Origin: Ruminococcus sp. HUN007
GTDB lineage: Bacteria > Bacillota > Clostridia > Oscillospirales > Ruminococcaceae
Direction: 5' to 3'
Length of the DNA stretch: 64,000 bases
Assembly (NCBI RefSeq): GCF_000712055.1
Contig: NZ_JOOA01000002.1
Coordinates: 2,888,001-2,952,000 of the forward strand
Shown here in pieces: positions 24,293 through 33,400 of the stretch (the first letter of the stretch is position 1; each line of letters opens with the position of its first letter). Position numbers and translations under genes: made by a program. Under the pieces are notes generated by a model. The model searched no databases. It saw nothing but the letters and a program-made list of their open reading frames with translations, and was not told the DNA's origin.

Positions 24293-26008
24293 TCAGAATC
24301 CGAGGATAGTTCTGAATTCAGCATCGAGCTTTTCATATAAAGCTGTTGCTTCTTCCTGTGTCTTGCCTGTTGTTGTATAGTAAACCTTGATCTTAGGCTC
24401 TGTGCCTGAAGGTCTGATAATTATTGTTGCTTCGTTTTCAAGAGCGAAAACAAGAACATCTGACTTAGGAAGTGTGATAGCTGTTTCTGCACCTGTTTTG
24501 ATATTCTTTGTAACGCTTGCAGCGTAGTCAGAGAATTCAACCAGTGAAAGTCCGCCGACTGACTTCGGAGGGTTTGTACGGAGTGAAGTCATGATCTCCT
24601 TCATTCTTTCCATACCTGTGATACCTTCACATGTGAAGCTTCCGAGCATGTGCTTGTAAACACCGTACTTCTGATACATTCTGTCTCTTGCTTCGATAAG
24701 TGTCATGCCTTTGGTTCTGTAGTAAGCAGCCATTTCGCAGATGAGCATTGAAGCAACGACAGCATCCTTGTCTCTTACGTATGTACCTGCAAGGTAGCCG
24801 TAGCTTTCCTCGAAACCGAAGATGTATCTGTCTTCCTCACCCTTTTCTTCAAGGAAACCGATCTGTTCGCCGATGAACTTGAAGCCTGTGAGAACGTCGA
24901 TGAGTTCAACACCGTAGTTCTTTGCAATCGCAGCAGCGATCTTTGTTGTAACGATAGTCTTTACAGCTATCGGATTTTTCGGCATTGTTCCGAGCTTTGT
25001 TCTTTCTTCGCATATATATTCGAGAAGCATTGCGCCGACTTCGTTTCCTGAGAAGAGAACTACGTCGTCACCTGATGATACTGCGATACCAACACGGTCA
25101 GCATCAGGGTCTGTTGCGAGAAGAAGGTCAGGCTTTACTTCCTTTGAAAGCTTAAGACCGAGTTCAAGAGCTTCTCTGATCTCAGGGTTCGGGTAAGGGC
25201 ATGTTGTGAAGTTTCCGTCAGGATTTTCCTGTTCAGGAACAACTGTAACGTCCTTTACGCCTATTCTGTCGAGAATAGTTCTTACCGGCTTGTTGCCTGT
25301 ACCGTTGAGCGGTGTGTAAACTACCTTGAGTCCGCTGTCCTTTACGAGGTCAGTGTGGATTCCCTGAGCGAGAACGTTTTTGTAGTAATCTTCGATAACT
25401 TCGTCGCCGATGTAGCTTATCATGCCGTTTGCAAGTCCTTCTTCGAATGAGATGTATTTCGGACCTTCAAACATGTCAACGCTGTTGATCTTGTTAATAA
25501 CGATGTTTGCCACGTCAAGTGTGATCTGGCATCCGTCTGCGCCGTAAGCCTTGTATCCGTTGTACTTTGCAGGGTTGTGGCTGGCAGTTACCATGATACC
25601 AGCACTGCATCCGAGAGCACGTACTGCAAATGAAAGGCAAGGTGTCGGCATAAGTTCCTTATAGATATATGCCTTGATACCGTTGGCAGCAAGAACGCCT
25701 GCAGCAGCCTTTGCAAAAACGTCAGACTTGATTCTGCTGTCATAGGAGATAGCAACGCTTCCGTTTTTGTATGAGCCGTTTACATAGTCAGCAAGTCCCT
25801 GTGTTGCACGGCGTACGGTGTAGATGTTCATACGGTATGTACCTGCACCGATAGTACCTCTGAGTCCGCCCGTTCCGAATTCGAGGTTTCTGTAGAATCT
25901 GTCTTTTATGGCATCAGAGTCATCCTTTATTGAAGCAAGTTCTTCTATGAGGTCCTTATCTTCAGTTGCTTTCTGAGTCCATAGTGTGTATAACTGCATC
26001 TCATCCAT
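24293..26008 (-). CDS. pgcA: Phosphoglucomutase / phosphomannomutase (alpha-D-phosphohexomutase)
   Basis: 571 residues, the long Firmicute form. The phosphoserine loop is VTASHNPAKYNGYKAYG. The metal-binding loop is ATDPDADRVGIAV. The sugar-specificity loop is GFEESYGYL, and the C-terminal phosphate-binding domain has IIRPSGTEPKIKVYY. It interconverts glucose 1- and 6-phosphate, feeding glycogen, cell-wall sugar and glycolytic pools. It stands alone on the minus strand. Confidence 0.95.
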   Translation of the reverse strand: MDEMQLYTLWTQKATEDKDLIEELASIKDDSDAIKDRFYRNLEFGTGGLRGTIGAGTYRMNIYTVRRATQGLADYVNGSYKNGSVAISYDSRIKSDVFAKAAAGVLAANGIKAYIYKELMPTPCLSFAVRALGCSAGIMVTASHNPAKYNGYKAYGADGCQITLDVANIVINKINSVDMFEGPKYISFEEGLANGMISYIGDEVIEDYYKNVLAQGIHTDLVKDSGLKVVYTPLNGTGNKPVRTILDRIGVKDVTVVPEQENPDGNFTTCPYPNPEIREALELGLKLSKEVKPDLLLATDPDADRVGIAVSSGDDVVLFSGNEVGAMLLEYICEERTKLGTMPKNPIAVKTIVTTKIAAAIAKNYGVELIDVLTGFKFIGEQIGFLEEKGEEDRYIFGFEESYGYLAGTYVRDKDAVVASMLICEMAAYYRTKGMTLIEARDRMYQKYGVYKHMLGSFTCEGITGMERMKEIMTSLRTNPPKSVGGLSLVEFSDYAASVTKNIKTGAETAITLPKSDVLVFALENEATIIIRPSGTEPKIKVYYTTTGKTQEEATALYEKLDAEFRTILGF

Positions 26009-26283
26009 ATCAATTACTCCTCTGATAAGTCATTATTTCTAAATCATACATAAATATTATACCATATTGCCTGTTGATTTAAAAGGGACTTTAATAATTT
26101 TCACGAAATTGTCATGTGCAAATTTACAGTCGTAAATAAGACGAATTTGTGCACAACAGACAATTGAGATATTTATTTTTGAAAAGCGTTAAAAAAAGGA
26201 TGAAAACATGGTATAATAACGTTGATAAAAGAATTATCAGTGCTGACTGCAGAGGCTTATATATGACGAAAGGAATAAATTGT

Positions 26284-26907
26284 ATGAAATTTGACGGAAT
26301 AATATTTGATCTTGACGGGACAATGTGGAATTCTACTGAAGGTGTATGTGCAACATGGAACCAGGTGCTGGAAAGTTATCTGGAAATAACTTACCGTATA
26401 ACACCTGAAAAGCTCTATGCAACAATGGGCCTTCCGATGGATGAGATAGGCCGCAGACTTTTTCCTGACTGTGACGAAAAGAAACAGGCGGAACTTCTTA
26501 AAAAGTGCGGTGATCTTGAAAATGAATATCTTGCTGAACACGGTGGAATACTCTATCCGGATCTTGAAAAAACACTTGCAAAGCTCTCGGGAAAGTATAA
26601 ACTGTTTGTCGTAAGCAACTGCCAGAACGGATACATCGAAAGCTTCTTTGAGGCGCACGGCACAGGAAAGTATTTCACCGACATCGAGTGCTTCGAAAAC
26701 ACCGGTCTTTCCAAGGGCGAGAACAACAAACTCGTGATTGAAAGAAACGGCCTTAAAAGCGCGGTTTACGTAGGTGACACCCAGGGCGATGCCGATTCAG
26801 CCGCAGTTGCCGGCATCCCGTTCATCTACGCATCCTACGGCTTCGGAAATGTAAAGAAGTACGATTATTCTATTGAAAAGTTCAGCGATCTTCTTGACAT
26901 ACTGTAA
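26284..26907 (+). CDS. HAD family hydrolase (phosphoglycolate phosphatase-like)
   Basis: 207 residues from the ATG at 26284, with an AAAGGA site 10 bp upstream; longer readings lack one. HAD motifs: I, FDLDGTMWN (nucleophile and acid Asp); II, VVSNC; III, the Lys in SKGENNK; IV, VGDTQGDADSA. A helical cap lies between motifs I and II. Members dephosphorylate small metabolites; the exact substrate cannot be told. It is the last ordinary metabolic gene before the cassette region. Confidence 0.85.
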   Translation: MKFDGIIFDLDGTMWNSTEGVCATWNQVLESYLEITYRITPEKLYATMGLPMDEIGRRLFPDCDEKKQAELLKKCGDLENEYLAEHGGILYPDLEKTLAKLSGKYKLFVVSNCQNGYIESFFEAHGTGKYFTDIECFENTGLSKGENNKLVIERNGLKSAVYVGDTQGDADSAAVAGIPFIYASYGFGNVKKYDYSIEKFSDLLDIL

Positions 26908-26925
26908 AATGGTTCCGCCCCTTCT

Positions 26926-27014
26926 TACGACGTGCCGGGATTATTGATAGTGCGCCAAAAGCGCACGCTTCATATTTCAAAAGCTAAACGGTGTTCATGT
27001 AAAGAGTGTCGTTT
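26926..27014 (+). repeat. Three-hairpin repeat, copy 1 (partly decayed)
   Basis: It matches copies 2 and 3 over about 90 bp, but the first palindrome has decayed (CGACGTGCCGGG remains). The second hairpin, GTGCGC/GCGCAC, and the third, AAACG...CGTTT ending in a T run, are kept, as is the linker GCTTCATATTT-AAAGCTA. Confidence 0.75.
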
Positions 27015-27026
27015 CCGTTTTTACTA

Positions 27027-27055
27027 TTGCTAAAAATGAACAAATACAGTATACT
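27027..27055 (+). promoter_or_regulatory. Promoter of the AAA/PD-(D/E)XK gene
   Basis: TTGCTA at 27027-27032, a 17-bp spacer, and TATACT at 27050-27055, directly after the third hairpin of repeat copy 1. Confidence 0.55.
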
Positions 27056-27093
27056 AATAAATGAAAGAAAACAACGGGAAAGGAGCAGATAAC

Positions 27094-28812
27094 ATGCCAC
27101 GAAAAATAGGAACCGGAGTGCAGAGTTTCAGCAAACTCAGAGAACGCGGTAGTTTTTTTGTAGATAAAACAGAGTTTATAAGCGACTGGTGGAATGCAGA
27201 TGATGAAGTCACTCTCATCACTCGTCCGCGCCGTTTTGGCAAAACACTGAACATGAGTATGCTCGAATGTTTCTTCAGTCCGGAGTATGCGGGAAGAGCA
27301 GATCTTTTTGAAGGATTGAATGTCTGGAAAGATACAGAAATGAGAGAATTGCAGGGAAGTCAGCCGGTTATCTTCGTTACAATGGCAGCGATAAAAGGTA
27401 TTGATTATAAGGATTTTCTTGAACAGATGAATGCAGAAATGCAGTCGGTATATTCACGTTATGAAGAGTTTATAAATTACAGTGATAAGATCTCAGATGC
27501 CAAAAAAGAAAAATTTAATCTTTTTAACAGAACGATGATCAAAACGATGGTTGCCGAACCGGATACCCCTGATAAAAAAGTTAATACAACAATACTGAAG
27601 CAGAGCATAGCGTTTCTTTCTGAGTTGTTGTCTATCCATTACGGAAAGAAAGTAATAATACTTCTTGATGAATATGATACGCCGATGGTCGAATCCTATG
27701 TGAAGAAATACTGGGATGAAACAGCTGCGTTTATGCGGACATTTTTCAATACAACATTCAAAAGCAATCCGTACATGTACCGCAGTGTGCTTACAGGAAT
27801 AACAAGAGTAAGTAAGGAATCCCTGTTTTCAGATTTCAATAATATAGAGATATGTACACTTTCAGCAGTAAAATATCAGGAATACTTCGGGTTTACTGAA
27901 GAAGAAGTATTTGCTGCGATGGACGAATATGGCCTTACCAATAAGGATGAAGTGAAATACTGGTACGACGGATTTACCATCGGTGATCTTAAGGACATTT
28001 ATAATCCGTGGTCAGTGACTAATTTCCTTGGCAAGAAAATATTATCACCTTACTGGGCAAATACCAGTTCCAATAAACTTGTAAGTGACCTTCTGCGCGA
28101 AGGCGATGCGGAAATGAAAAGTGATTTTGAGCATCTTCTCTGCGGCGGAACAGTGACAAAGCAGATAAATGAAGAGCTTGTGTACAGCGATCTTAGCGCA
28201 GATGATAATTCTGCCTGGAGCCTGCTTACGATGAGCGGATACCTGAAAATCGAATCACGCGATGATGAAGAATATGAACTGAAAATAGTAAATTATGAAA
28301 CAGTGAAAATGTTCCGCGGTCTTATTTCAAAGTGGTTCAGGAAAGGAAACAGCTACAGTAATTTTATCAAAGCGCTTCTTCAGAATGACCTTGACTACAT
28401 GAATAAATTCATGAATGACCTGACAGTATCGATGTTCAGCTCATTCGATACAGGAAAGAAGCCGTCAGAAGAGGCGGAACCGGAGCGTTTTTATCACGGC
28501 TTTGTTCTCGGACTTCTGGTTGACCTTCGTGAAAGATATGCAGTAACATCCAACCGTGAAAGCGGATTCGGAAGATACGATGTACTTCTTGAACCGCTGG
28601 ATAAGGAAAAAGATGATGCGATGATATTCGAATTCAAGGTTATCAACAAAAGAAAAGGCGAAAACGATCTTGAAGATACCGTTGCTGCTGCACTGAAGCA
28701 GATAGAGGATAAGAAGTACGAGCAGGTACTGCTCGATAAAGGCGTTAAGAAAGAGAAGATTCGCAAGTACGGCTTTGCATTCGAAGGAAGCCGTGTGCTT
28801 ATAGGTGAATAA
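27094..28812 (+). CDS. AAA-ATPase-like / PD-(D/E)XK nuclease-superfamily protein
   Basis: 572 residues from the ATG at 27094, with an AAAGGAG site; the frame opens earlier at 27061 without one. Residues about 15-230 are the AAA-ATPase_like domain, with the family Walker A form TRPRRFGKTLNMSML (about 45-59) and the Walker B-like VIILLDEYDTPM. The C-terminal PDDEXK_9-type domain has YHGFVLGLL, an Asp in GRYDVLLE, and EFKV as the E-x-K pair. The family is expanded in anaerobic gut bacteria and often repeated per genome; its role is unknown, and both defence and a mobile origin have been proposed. It is bounded by hairpin repeats on both sides. Confidence 0.85.
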   Translation: MPRKIGTGVQSFSKLRERGSFFVDKTEFISDWWNADDEVTLITRPRRFGKTLNMSMLECFFSPEYAGRADLFEGLNVWKDTEMRELQGSQPVIFVTMAAIKGIDYKDFLEQMNAEMQSVYSRYEEFINYSDKISDAKKEKFNLFNRTMIKTMVAEPDTPDKKVNTTILKQSIAFLSELLSIHYGKKVIILLDEYDTPMVESYVKKYWDETAAFMRTFFNTTFKSNPYMYRSVLTGITRVSKESLFSDFNNIEICTLSAVKYQEYFGFTEEEVFAAMDEYGLTNKDEVKYWYDGFTIGDLKDIYNPWSVTNFLGKKILSPYWANTSSNKLVSDLLREGDAEMKSDFEHLLCGGTVTKQINEELVYSDLSADDNSAWSLLTMSGYLKIESRDDEEYELKIVNYETVKMFRGLISKWFRKGNSYSNFIKALLQNDLDYMNKFMNDLTVSMFSSFDTGKKPSEEAEPERFYHGFVLGLLVDLRERYAVTSNRESGFGRYDVLLEPLDKEKDDAMIFEFKVINKRKGENDLEDTVAAALKQIEDKKYEQVLLDKGVKKEKIRKYGFAFEGSRVLIGE

Positions 28813-28814
28813 AA

Positions 28815-28923
28815 AGGTTGCGGCACGTCAATGACGTGCCGCAGCTATGTATAGTGCGCCTGCCGGCGCACGCTTCATATTTACAAAAGCTAGACGGCGC
28901 TCATGTAAAGAGTGCCGTTTTTC
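28815..28923 (+). repeat. Three-hairpin repeat, copy 2
   Basis: About 109 bp: a perfect 12-bp-arm palindrome (TGCGGCACGTCA/TGACGTGCCGCA, 28819-28843), a hairpin GTGCGCC/GGCGCAC (28854-28871), and a terminator-like hairpin ACGGCGCTC/GAGTGCCGT with a T run (28894-28923). It begins 3 bp after the stop of the AAA gene and ends 1 bp before the next promoter. Confidence 0.9.
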
Positions 28924-28924
28924 C

Positions 28925-28953
28925 TTGAAAACGAACTGAAAAAATGATATAAT
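28925..28953 (+). promoter_or_regulatory. Promoter of the small-protein/GNAT pair
   Basis: TTGAAA at 28925-28930, a 17-bp spacer, and TATAAT at 28948-28953. A strong AAGGAGG ribosome site follows before the ATG at 29013. Confidence 0.75.
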
Positions 28954-29012
28954 ACAAATAAAGAAAAAGCACTGAGCGATGCAGGAAAAGAACTATATAA
29001 GGAGGAGATCGT

Positions 29013-29207
29013 ATGGCATATACAGCAAAGTACGGAAAACCGAATATGACAAATTTACCGTCTGAACTGGGAATCGGCATTTTTGAGCAGATTCTCAATA
29101 CTCCGAAACCCGATTATATGAAAATGCAGGAAGAATCAATGAAGCTTGAAAGAGAGATGGTTAGAGTAAGGGAGGCAGAAGATGCTAAAAGGACTTCTGC
29201 AAAGTGA
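29013..29207 (+). CDS. Small protein upstream of GNAT-like protein, possible antitoxin
   Basis: 64 residues. The N-terminal part (about 1-33) is MAYTAKYGKPNMTNLPSELG followed by IGIFEQILNT; the rest is a charged helix rich in Met, Glu, Arg and Lys. It is not a recognisable ribbon-helix-helix or AbrB protein. Its last 26 bases overlap the start of the GNAT-like gene in another frame, so the two are translationally coupled, as in toxin-antitoxin pairs. It has the better ribosome site (AAGGAGGAG), so it would be made in excess, which also fits an antitoxin. The role is inference. Confidence 0.65.
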   Translation: MAYTAKYGKPNMTNLPSELGIGIFEQILNTPKPDYMKMQEESMKLEREMVRVREAEDAKRTSAK

Positions 29208-29799
29208 ATTATTTTACTGCAATCATCTTGGGGCTTCTGAAAATGATGAAAAAGATATCATGAAATTTAGTATAGACAGGGACGAAGGCTCCGGATTGCT
29301 TGAATATCTTCAGAATTATGCATTGACTGAAGAAGAAAACGGAATAATGCGTACTTATATTGTCAGAGATAAAATTTCGTCTGAAGTGGCAGGTTATTTT
29401 TCATTAAAAGCAGGACTTATATCTCTTAATGAACGTTTTGAGAAAATTATGGATAGCGAAACTGGCGAAGTTAAACTAAAGAAAGTGTTTGATACATTGC
29501 CTGGAATCGAACTTGCAAATTTTGCGGTAAACAGTGAGTATGTACGTAATCACAAAGATCTGAAAGGACTTGGAACAGTAATATTTAATAATTTTATATT
29601 GCCTGTTGTTCGTAAAACTTCAGATAATGTAGGTGTTAAATTGTTATATATTTTTGCACTGCCGTATGAAGATTTGATTAATACTTATCATGAGAGATAT
29701 GGCTTTTCAAGACTTAGTGACCCTTATGAAGACGAACTTCACAAAAGATTAAAGCCTTACTATGATTTGTCATGTAAATTTATGTATCTGATTTTATAA
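29182..29799 (+). CDS. GNAT-like acetyltransferase, possible toxin of a TA pair
   Basis: 205 residues. The order of elements is that of GNAT: strand IVRDKISSEVAGYFSLKAG, strand ELANFAVN, the acetyl-CoA loop region RNHKDLKGLGTVIFNNF with a helix after it, strand LLYIFALP, and the end YHERYGFSRL. The canonical R/Q-x-x-G-x-G/A is reduced to KGLGT. TacT/AtaT-type toxins are GNATs of 150-190 residues preceded by an overlapping small antitoxin gene, the layout seen here. It is AT-richer than the neighbouring housekeeping genes. It is bounded by hairpin repeats. Confidence 0.65.
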   Translation: MLKGLLQSELFYCNHLGASENDEKDIMKFSIDRDEGSGLLEYLQNYALTEEENGIMRTYIVRDKISSEVAGYFSLKAGLISLNERFEKIMDSETGEVKLKKVFDTLPGIELANFAVNSEYVRNHKDLKGLGTVIFNNFILPVVRKTSDNVGVKLLYIFALPYEDLINTYHERYGFSRLSDPYEDELHKRLKPYYDLSCKFMYLIL

Positions 29800-29803
29800 T
29801 AAA

Positions 29804-29907
29804 AGGTTGCGGCACGTCAATGACGTGCCGCAGCTATCTATAGTGCGCCTGCCGGCGCACGCTTTATATTAAAAGCTAAACGGTGCTCTGTAACGGAAAC
29901 GCCGTTT
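29804..29907 (+). repeat. Three-hairpin repeat, copy 3
   Basis: The first 60 bp are almost identical to copy 2: the palindrome at 29808-29832 and the hairpin GTGCGCC/GGCGCAC at 29843-29860. The third hairpin is changed (AAACGG/CCGTTT with a longer loop) but still ends in TTTTAT. It starts 4 bp after the stop of the GNAT-like gene. Confidence 0.9.
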
Positions 29908-29996
29908 TATTTAGTTAAAACGCAGACTTCCTCCGTTAAATTAAACAAAACACAACCTCATTGCATTGAACAAATACACGAAATATTAAGAAATGG

Positions 29997-30025
29997 TTGA
30001 CTTTATAATAGCTTGTGACTATAAT
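29997..30025 (+). promoter_or_regulatory. Upstream promoter in the surface-protein leader
   Basis: TTGACT at 29997-30002, a 17-bp spacer, and TATAAT at 30020-30025. It lies 405 bp before the surface-protein gene and just ahead of a hairpin with a T run, so it may drive a short RNA. Confidence 0.6.
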
Positions 30026-30029
30026 TGAA

Positions 30030-30079
30030 AGTATATTATACGACTAATGGGAAAGAAAAAAGTCGTATGATACTTTTTA
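30030..30079 (+). terminator. Hairpin with T run after the upstream promoter
   Basis: Arms AGTATATTATACGACT and AGTCGTATGATACT around an A-rich loop, followed by TTTTT. It would end a transcript of about 45 nt from the promoter at 29997, or act as an attenuator. It could equally be a protein-binding palindrome. From 30080 to 30230 I see no gene or clear site. Confidence 0.5.
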
Positions 30080-30233
30080 AAGTATGCGGAAGTGTACTTT
30101 GAGGTTTAAGGGAATATGGGATGTCAACGTACTGCTAGGTAAGGGGTTACAGTAAAAGCATAACGGATGATACCCATGAAAATTATGAAAAGGGATTTCG
30201 CAGATTTTAATTCATTATCTGCATAAAAAGGGG

Positions 30234-30262
30234 TTGACATAGTTATGTTTACAACGTATAAT
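30234..30262 (+). promoter_or_regulatory. Perfect sigma-A promoter of the surface-protein gene
   Basis: TTGACA at 30234-30239, a 17-bp spacer, and TATAAT at 30257-30262. The -35 box overlaps the left arm of a 10-bp inverted repeat, and the -10 box lies inside it. Confidence 0.85.
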
Positions 30263-30320
30263 GCGTTAACAGCACAGCACAGCACAGCACAGCACAGCAC
30301 AGCTAAGGGCTAACTATGTC
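30236..30320. repeat. Perfect 10-bp inverted repeat around the promoter (possible invertible segment)
   Basis: GACATAGTTA at 30236-30245 and TAACTATGTC at 30311-30320 enclose 65 bp with the -10 box and the AGCAC repeats. Inversion between the arms would point the promoter away from the surface gene, with TCGACA as its -35 box. No recombinase gene is in the window. Confidence 0.6.
30271..30303 (+). repeat. Pentanucleotide repeat (AGCAC)6 at the transcript start
   Basis: Six perfect AGCAC units plus AGC, beginning 8 bp after the -10 box, so the first transcribed bases are the repeat itself. Confidence 0.95.
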
Positions 30321-30348
30321 GATTTAACAACTGAATATAAAAATATAC

Positions 30349-30392
30349 AAGCGTATTCTGCAGGATGATTCTGTCCTGAGGGGTACGCTTTT
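30349..30392 (+). promoter_or_regulatory. Leader hairpin before the surface-protein gene
   Basis: Outer arms AAGCGTA and TACGCTT and inner arms CAGGAT and GTCCTG, followed by TTTT. It resembles an attenuator and lies 37 bp before the GGGAGG ribosome site and the ATG at 30430. Confidence 0.5.
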
Positions 30393-30429
30393 ATGTATTA
30401 TTAAAGGGTTTAAAAGGGAGGAATTTTTT

Positions 30430-33400
30430 ATGGAACAGAAACATTTTTGGAAACGCATCGCAGCTGGATTGCTTTCGTTACTTATTGTTGCGGAATATAT
30501 TCCGTTAAATATCAGTACAGGTGACTGCTTTAAAGAAAGTGGAATCCATAATGTTTTGGGTATGGGTAGCAAAGATAATGTGGCTAATGCGGCGACAACA
30601 TCGATTGCATTAAATGCAGAGTATTCTGTTGGCGACACCATATCTAATAATACCAGTAATACAGTTTATATTAAAGAGAATTATTACAATAATGCATCGG
30701 ATTACGTTTTGGCTTTGCCGAGCAACAGCTCGGTAACAATCTCTTCTTTCTCTTATCGAGCACCTAACGTTAATCAACCCAGCAAACCTGCTCGTAACAA
30801 GATTGTGTTTAGTACAAATCTAAGTGAATATGACAGCAACGGAAAATATACTTGTTTAACACATGATCTCTTTACTGTAAGCGGACAGGATAGAACTGTT
30901 GAAAAAGTATATGTAACATCCGGCAGCGGAACATTAACAGATCCCTATGTTTTCGATGTAAAAGCATATGCGCTCCCAGTACTCTCCAACGATAACGTGA
31001 TTATTGCCGACTTAACATACGATGGCACAGAAAAGATACCTGTTCTCAAATACGGCGATACAACGCTTGTCAAGGATACGGACTACACGATAGTTGAATC
31101 CGAGGGCGACACAACCTCCGCTATAAATGCAGGCACATACACTATTCATATCAACGGTATAAAGGATTATGCTGGTGAGAATGTGGCACTGACCTGGAAG
31201 ATAAGCAAGGCTTACCTCAAACTCACAGCCGCAGAAGGTCTCAAGTACACAGGTACTGCTCAGAACCTTATCACAGGTACAGTTCCCGAGGGTACGAAGT
31301 TCAGCCTCACACAGCCAGAGATTGTTGTCAAAACAAATGAAGAATGGCGTGATGTGTATCAATATAAGGAAGCTATGGAAGAAGCAAAAGATTCGGCTAC
31401 AGATTATATTGATGAACAATATTATAGTTTTGCTGAATATGTGCTGGATATGTATGCCCGGTGCATTAATTCTATAGGTAACGGTGACGTTTCTGCTTCT
31501 GAGTTCTTAGACGCAGCACTTGATTCATTGAGCCGAATGGACGCTTATGTTTCAGATTATAACGGACACACATTTGATACTACCAGTGATGCAATAAAAT
31601 ATATTAACGAAACGATCAGGGATAAAACCATAGAGGCTTTGACGGCTGAATTCAATGATGACGAAACTGAATGGAGCGGAACAATTCCAGCTGGCAAAGA
31701 CGCAAAAACATATACCTTCTGGTATAAGGGCGACGGCGTGAATTACAAAGATACTATCCGGAGCATGAATGTGACAATTGGTAAGGGTATACTTACCCTC
31801 ACTCCTGCAGAGCTGACCTACACCGGCGAAGCGCAGAACCTTATCACAGGTACAGTTCCCGAGGGTACGAAGTTCACACTGACAGCGCCGAAGGCTGGGC
31901 TGGATTATACAGCGGAAAAAACAAAAATCAGCGGGTGGATAAGTGCTCTTAACGATAAAGCAAATAATGCTTCATCTTCAGAAGAAGGCAATTATTATTA
32001 TAGTGCTGCCAGTGCGCTGAGTTATTATTATAGCGTCCTTAATTATTTAAATAAGAATTATGAATCGAATCCTGCCAATGTAATGTCTGAAGCTGTAAGC
32101 TCTGCAGGGAAAATGGCACAGGATGTTACGCCGTCTGACGATGTTAAGGAAGCTATCGACTATATCAACACCTACATCAAGGACAAGACCCTTAATGATG
32201 CGAAAGCGCGTTTTGCCACTGTTGAGCCTGACGACTGGAGCGATACCATAACAGCCACAAATGCAGGCACTTACACCGTTTACTACAAGGGCAGCGGCAA
32301 CTATGACGATACAGTGAAGAACGTTACCGCCTCTATCGCAAAGGCAACTCCTACCCCCGAAGCTCCAACAAATCTGACAGCTGCTTTCGACAAGAAGCTG
32401 TCTGATATAGAGCTCCCCGACGGCTGGGCTTGGGACGCTCCCGATACAAGCGTAGGCGATGTTGGTAATAATACATTTGCTGCAACATTTACACCTACAG
32501 ATACTGCTAACTATAACAACTACTCGGCTGACCTGACAGTTGCAGTTACAGCTATCTCTGCAACACCAACTGCTGTTGGTACGCTCAATGCGACCTACGG
32601 CGATACCCTTGCCGATGTTGACCTCCCGACTGTCGAGGACGGTTCGGGTACTTGGGGTTGGAAGGACGCTGAGACAACATCTGTCGGCAATGCAGGTGCA
32701 CAGACATTCGATGCGCTCTTCACACCAACGAATGCAAACTATTCTGCCGTGACAAAGAGCATTACTGTCAATGTTGCAAAGGCAAATATCAATGTTACCG
32801 CTGTTGCTAAGAGCAAGAACTACGGCGAGGATGATCCGACACTTACATATATTGCGGATCCATTATTTGGTATGGATACGTTCACAGGCACACTTACTCG
32901 TGCAGAGGGCGAGACAGCCGATACTTATGCGATTACACAGGGTACTCTCACCGCAGGCAATAATTACAATATCAATTTCACAGGTGCAAATCTCACGATC
33001 AACAAGGCTGCTATTGCTTCGGAAGTTTCAATTGCAAACTGGACATATGGCGAAAAAGCCAGTGAACCGTCAGTAGCAAATAACCCTGGTAAAGGTGAAG
33101 TAACATACACTTATTACAAGGGTGAAGAAAAACTTGACGGAGTACCGACATCAGCAGGAACATACAGAGTAGAGGCTTCGATAGCTGAAACTGAAAATTA
33201 CGAGGCTGGTTCAGCAAGCAAGGAATTTACTGTAGCAAAGAAACCGCTTAAGATCACAGCGGACAAGGCAGGTAAAGTTTACGGAACAGCTGATCCGGCG
33301 CTTACTTATACACTTGAAGGTACGCTGGTCGGTGAAGACAGGATCACAGGTTCACTTACCCGTGAAAAGGGTGATAATACCGGTGAATATACGATCGGAC

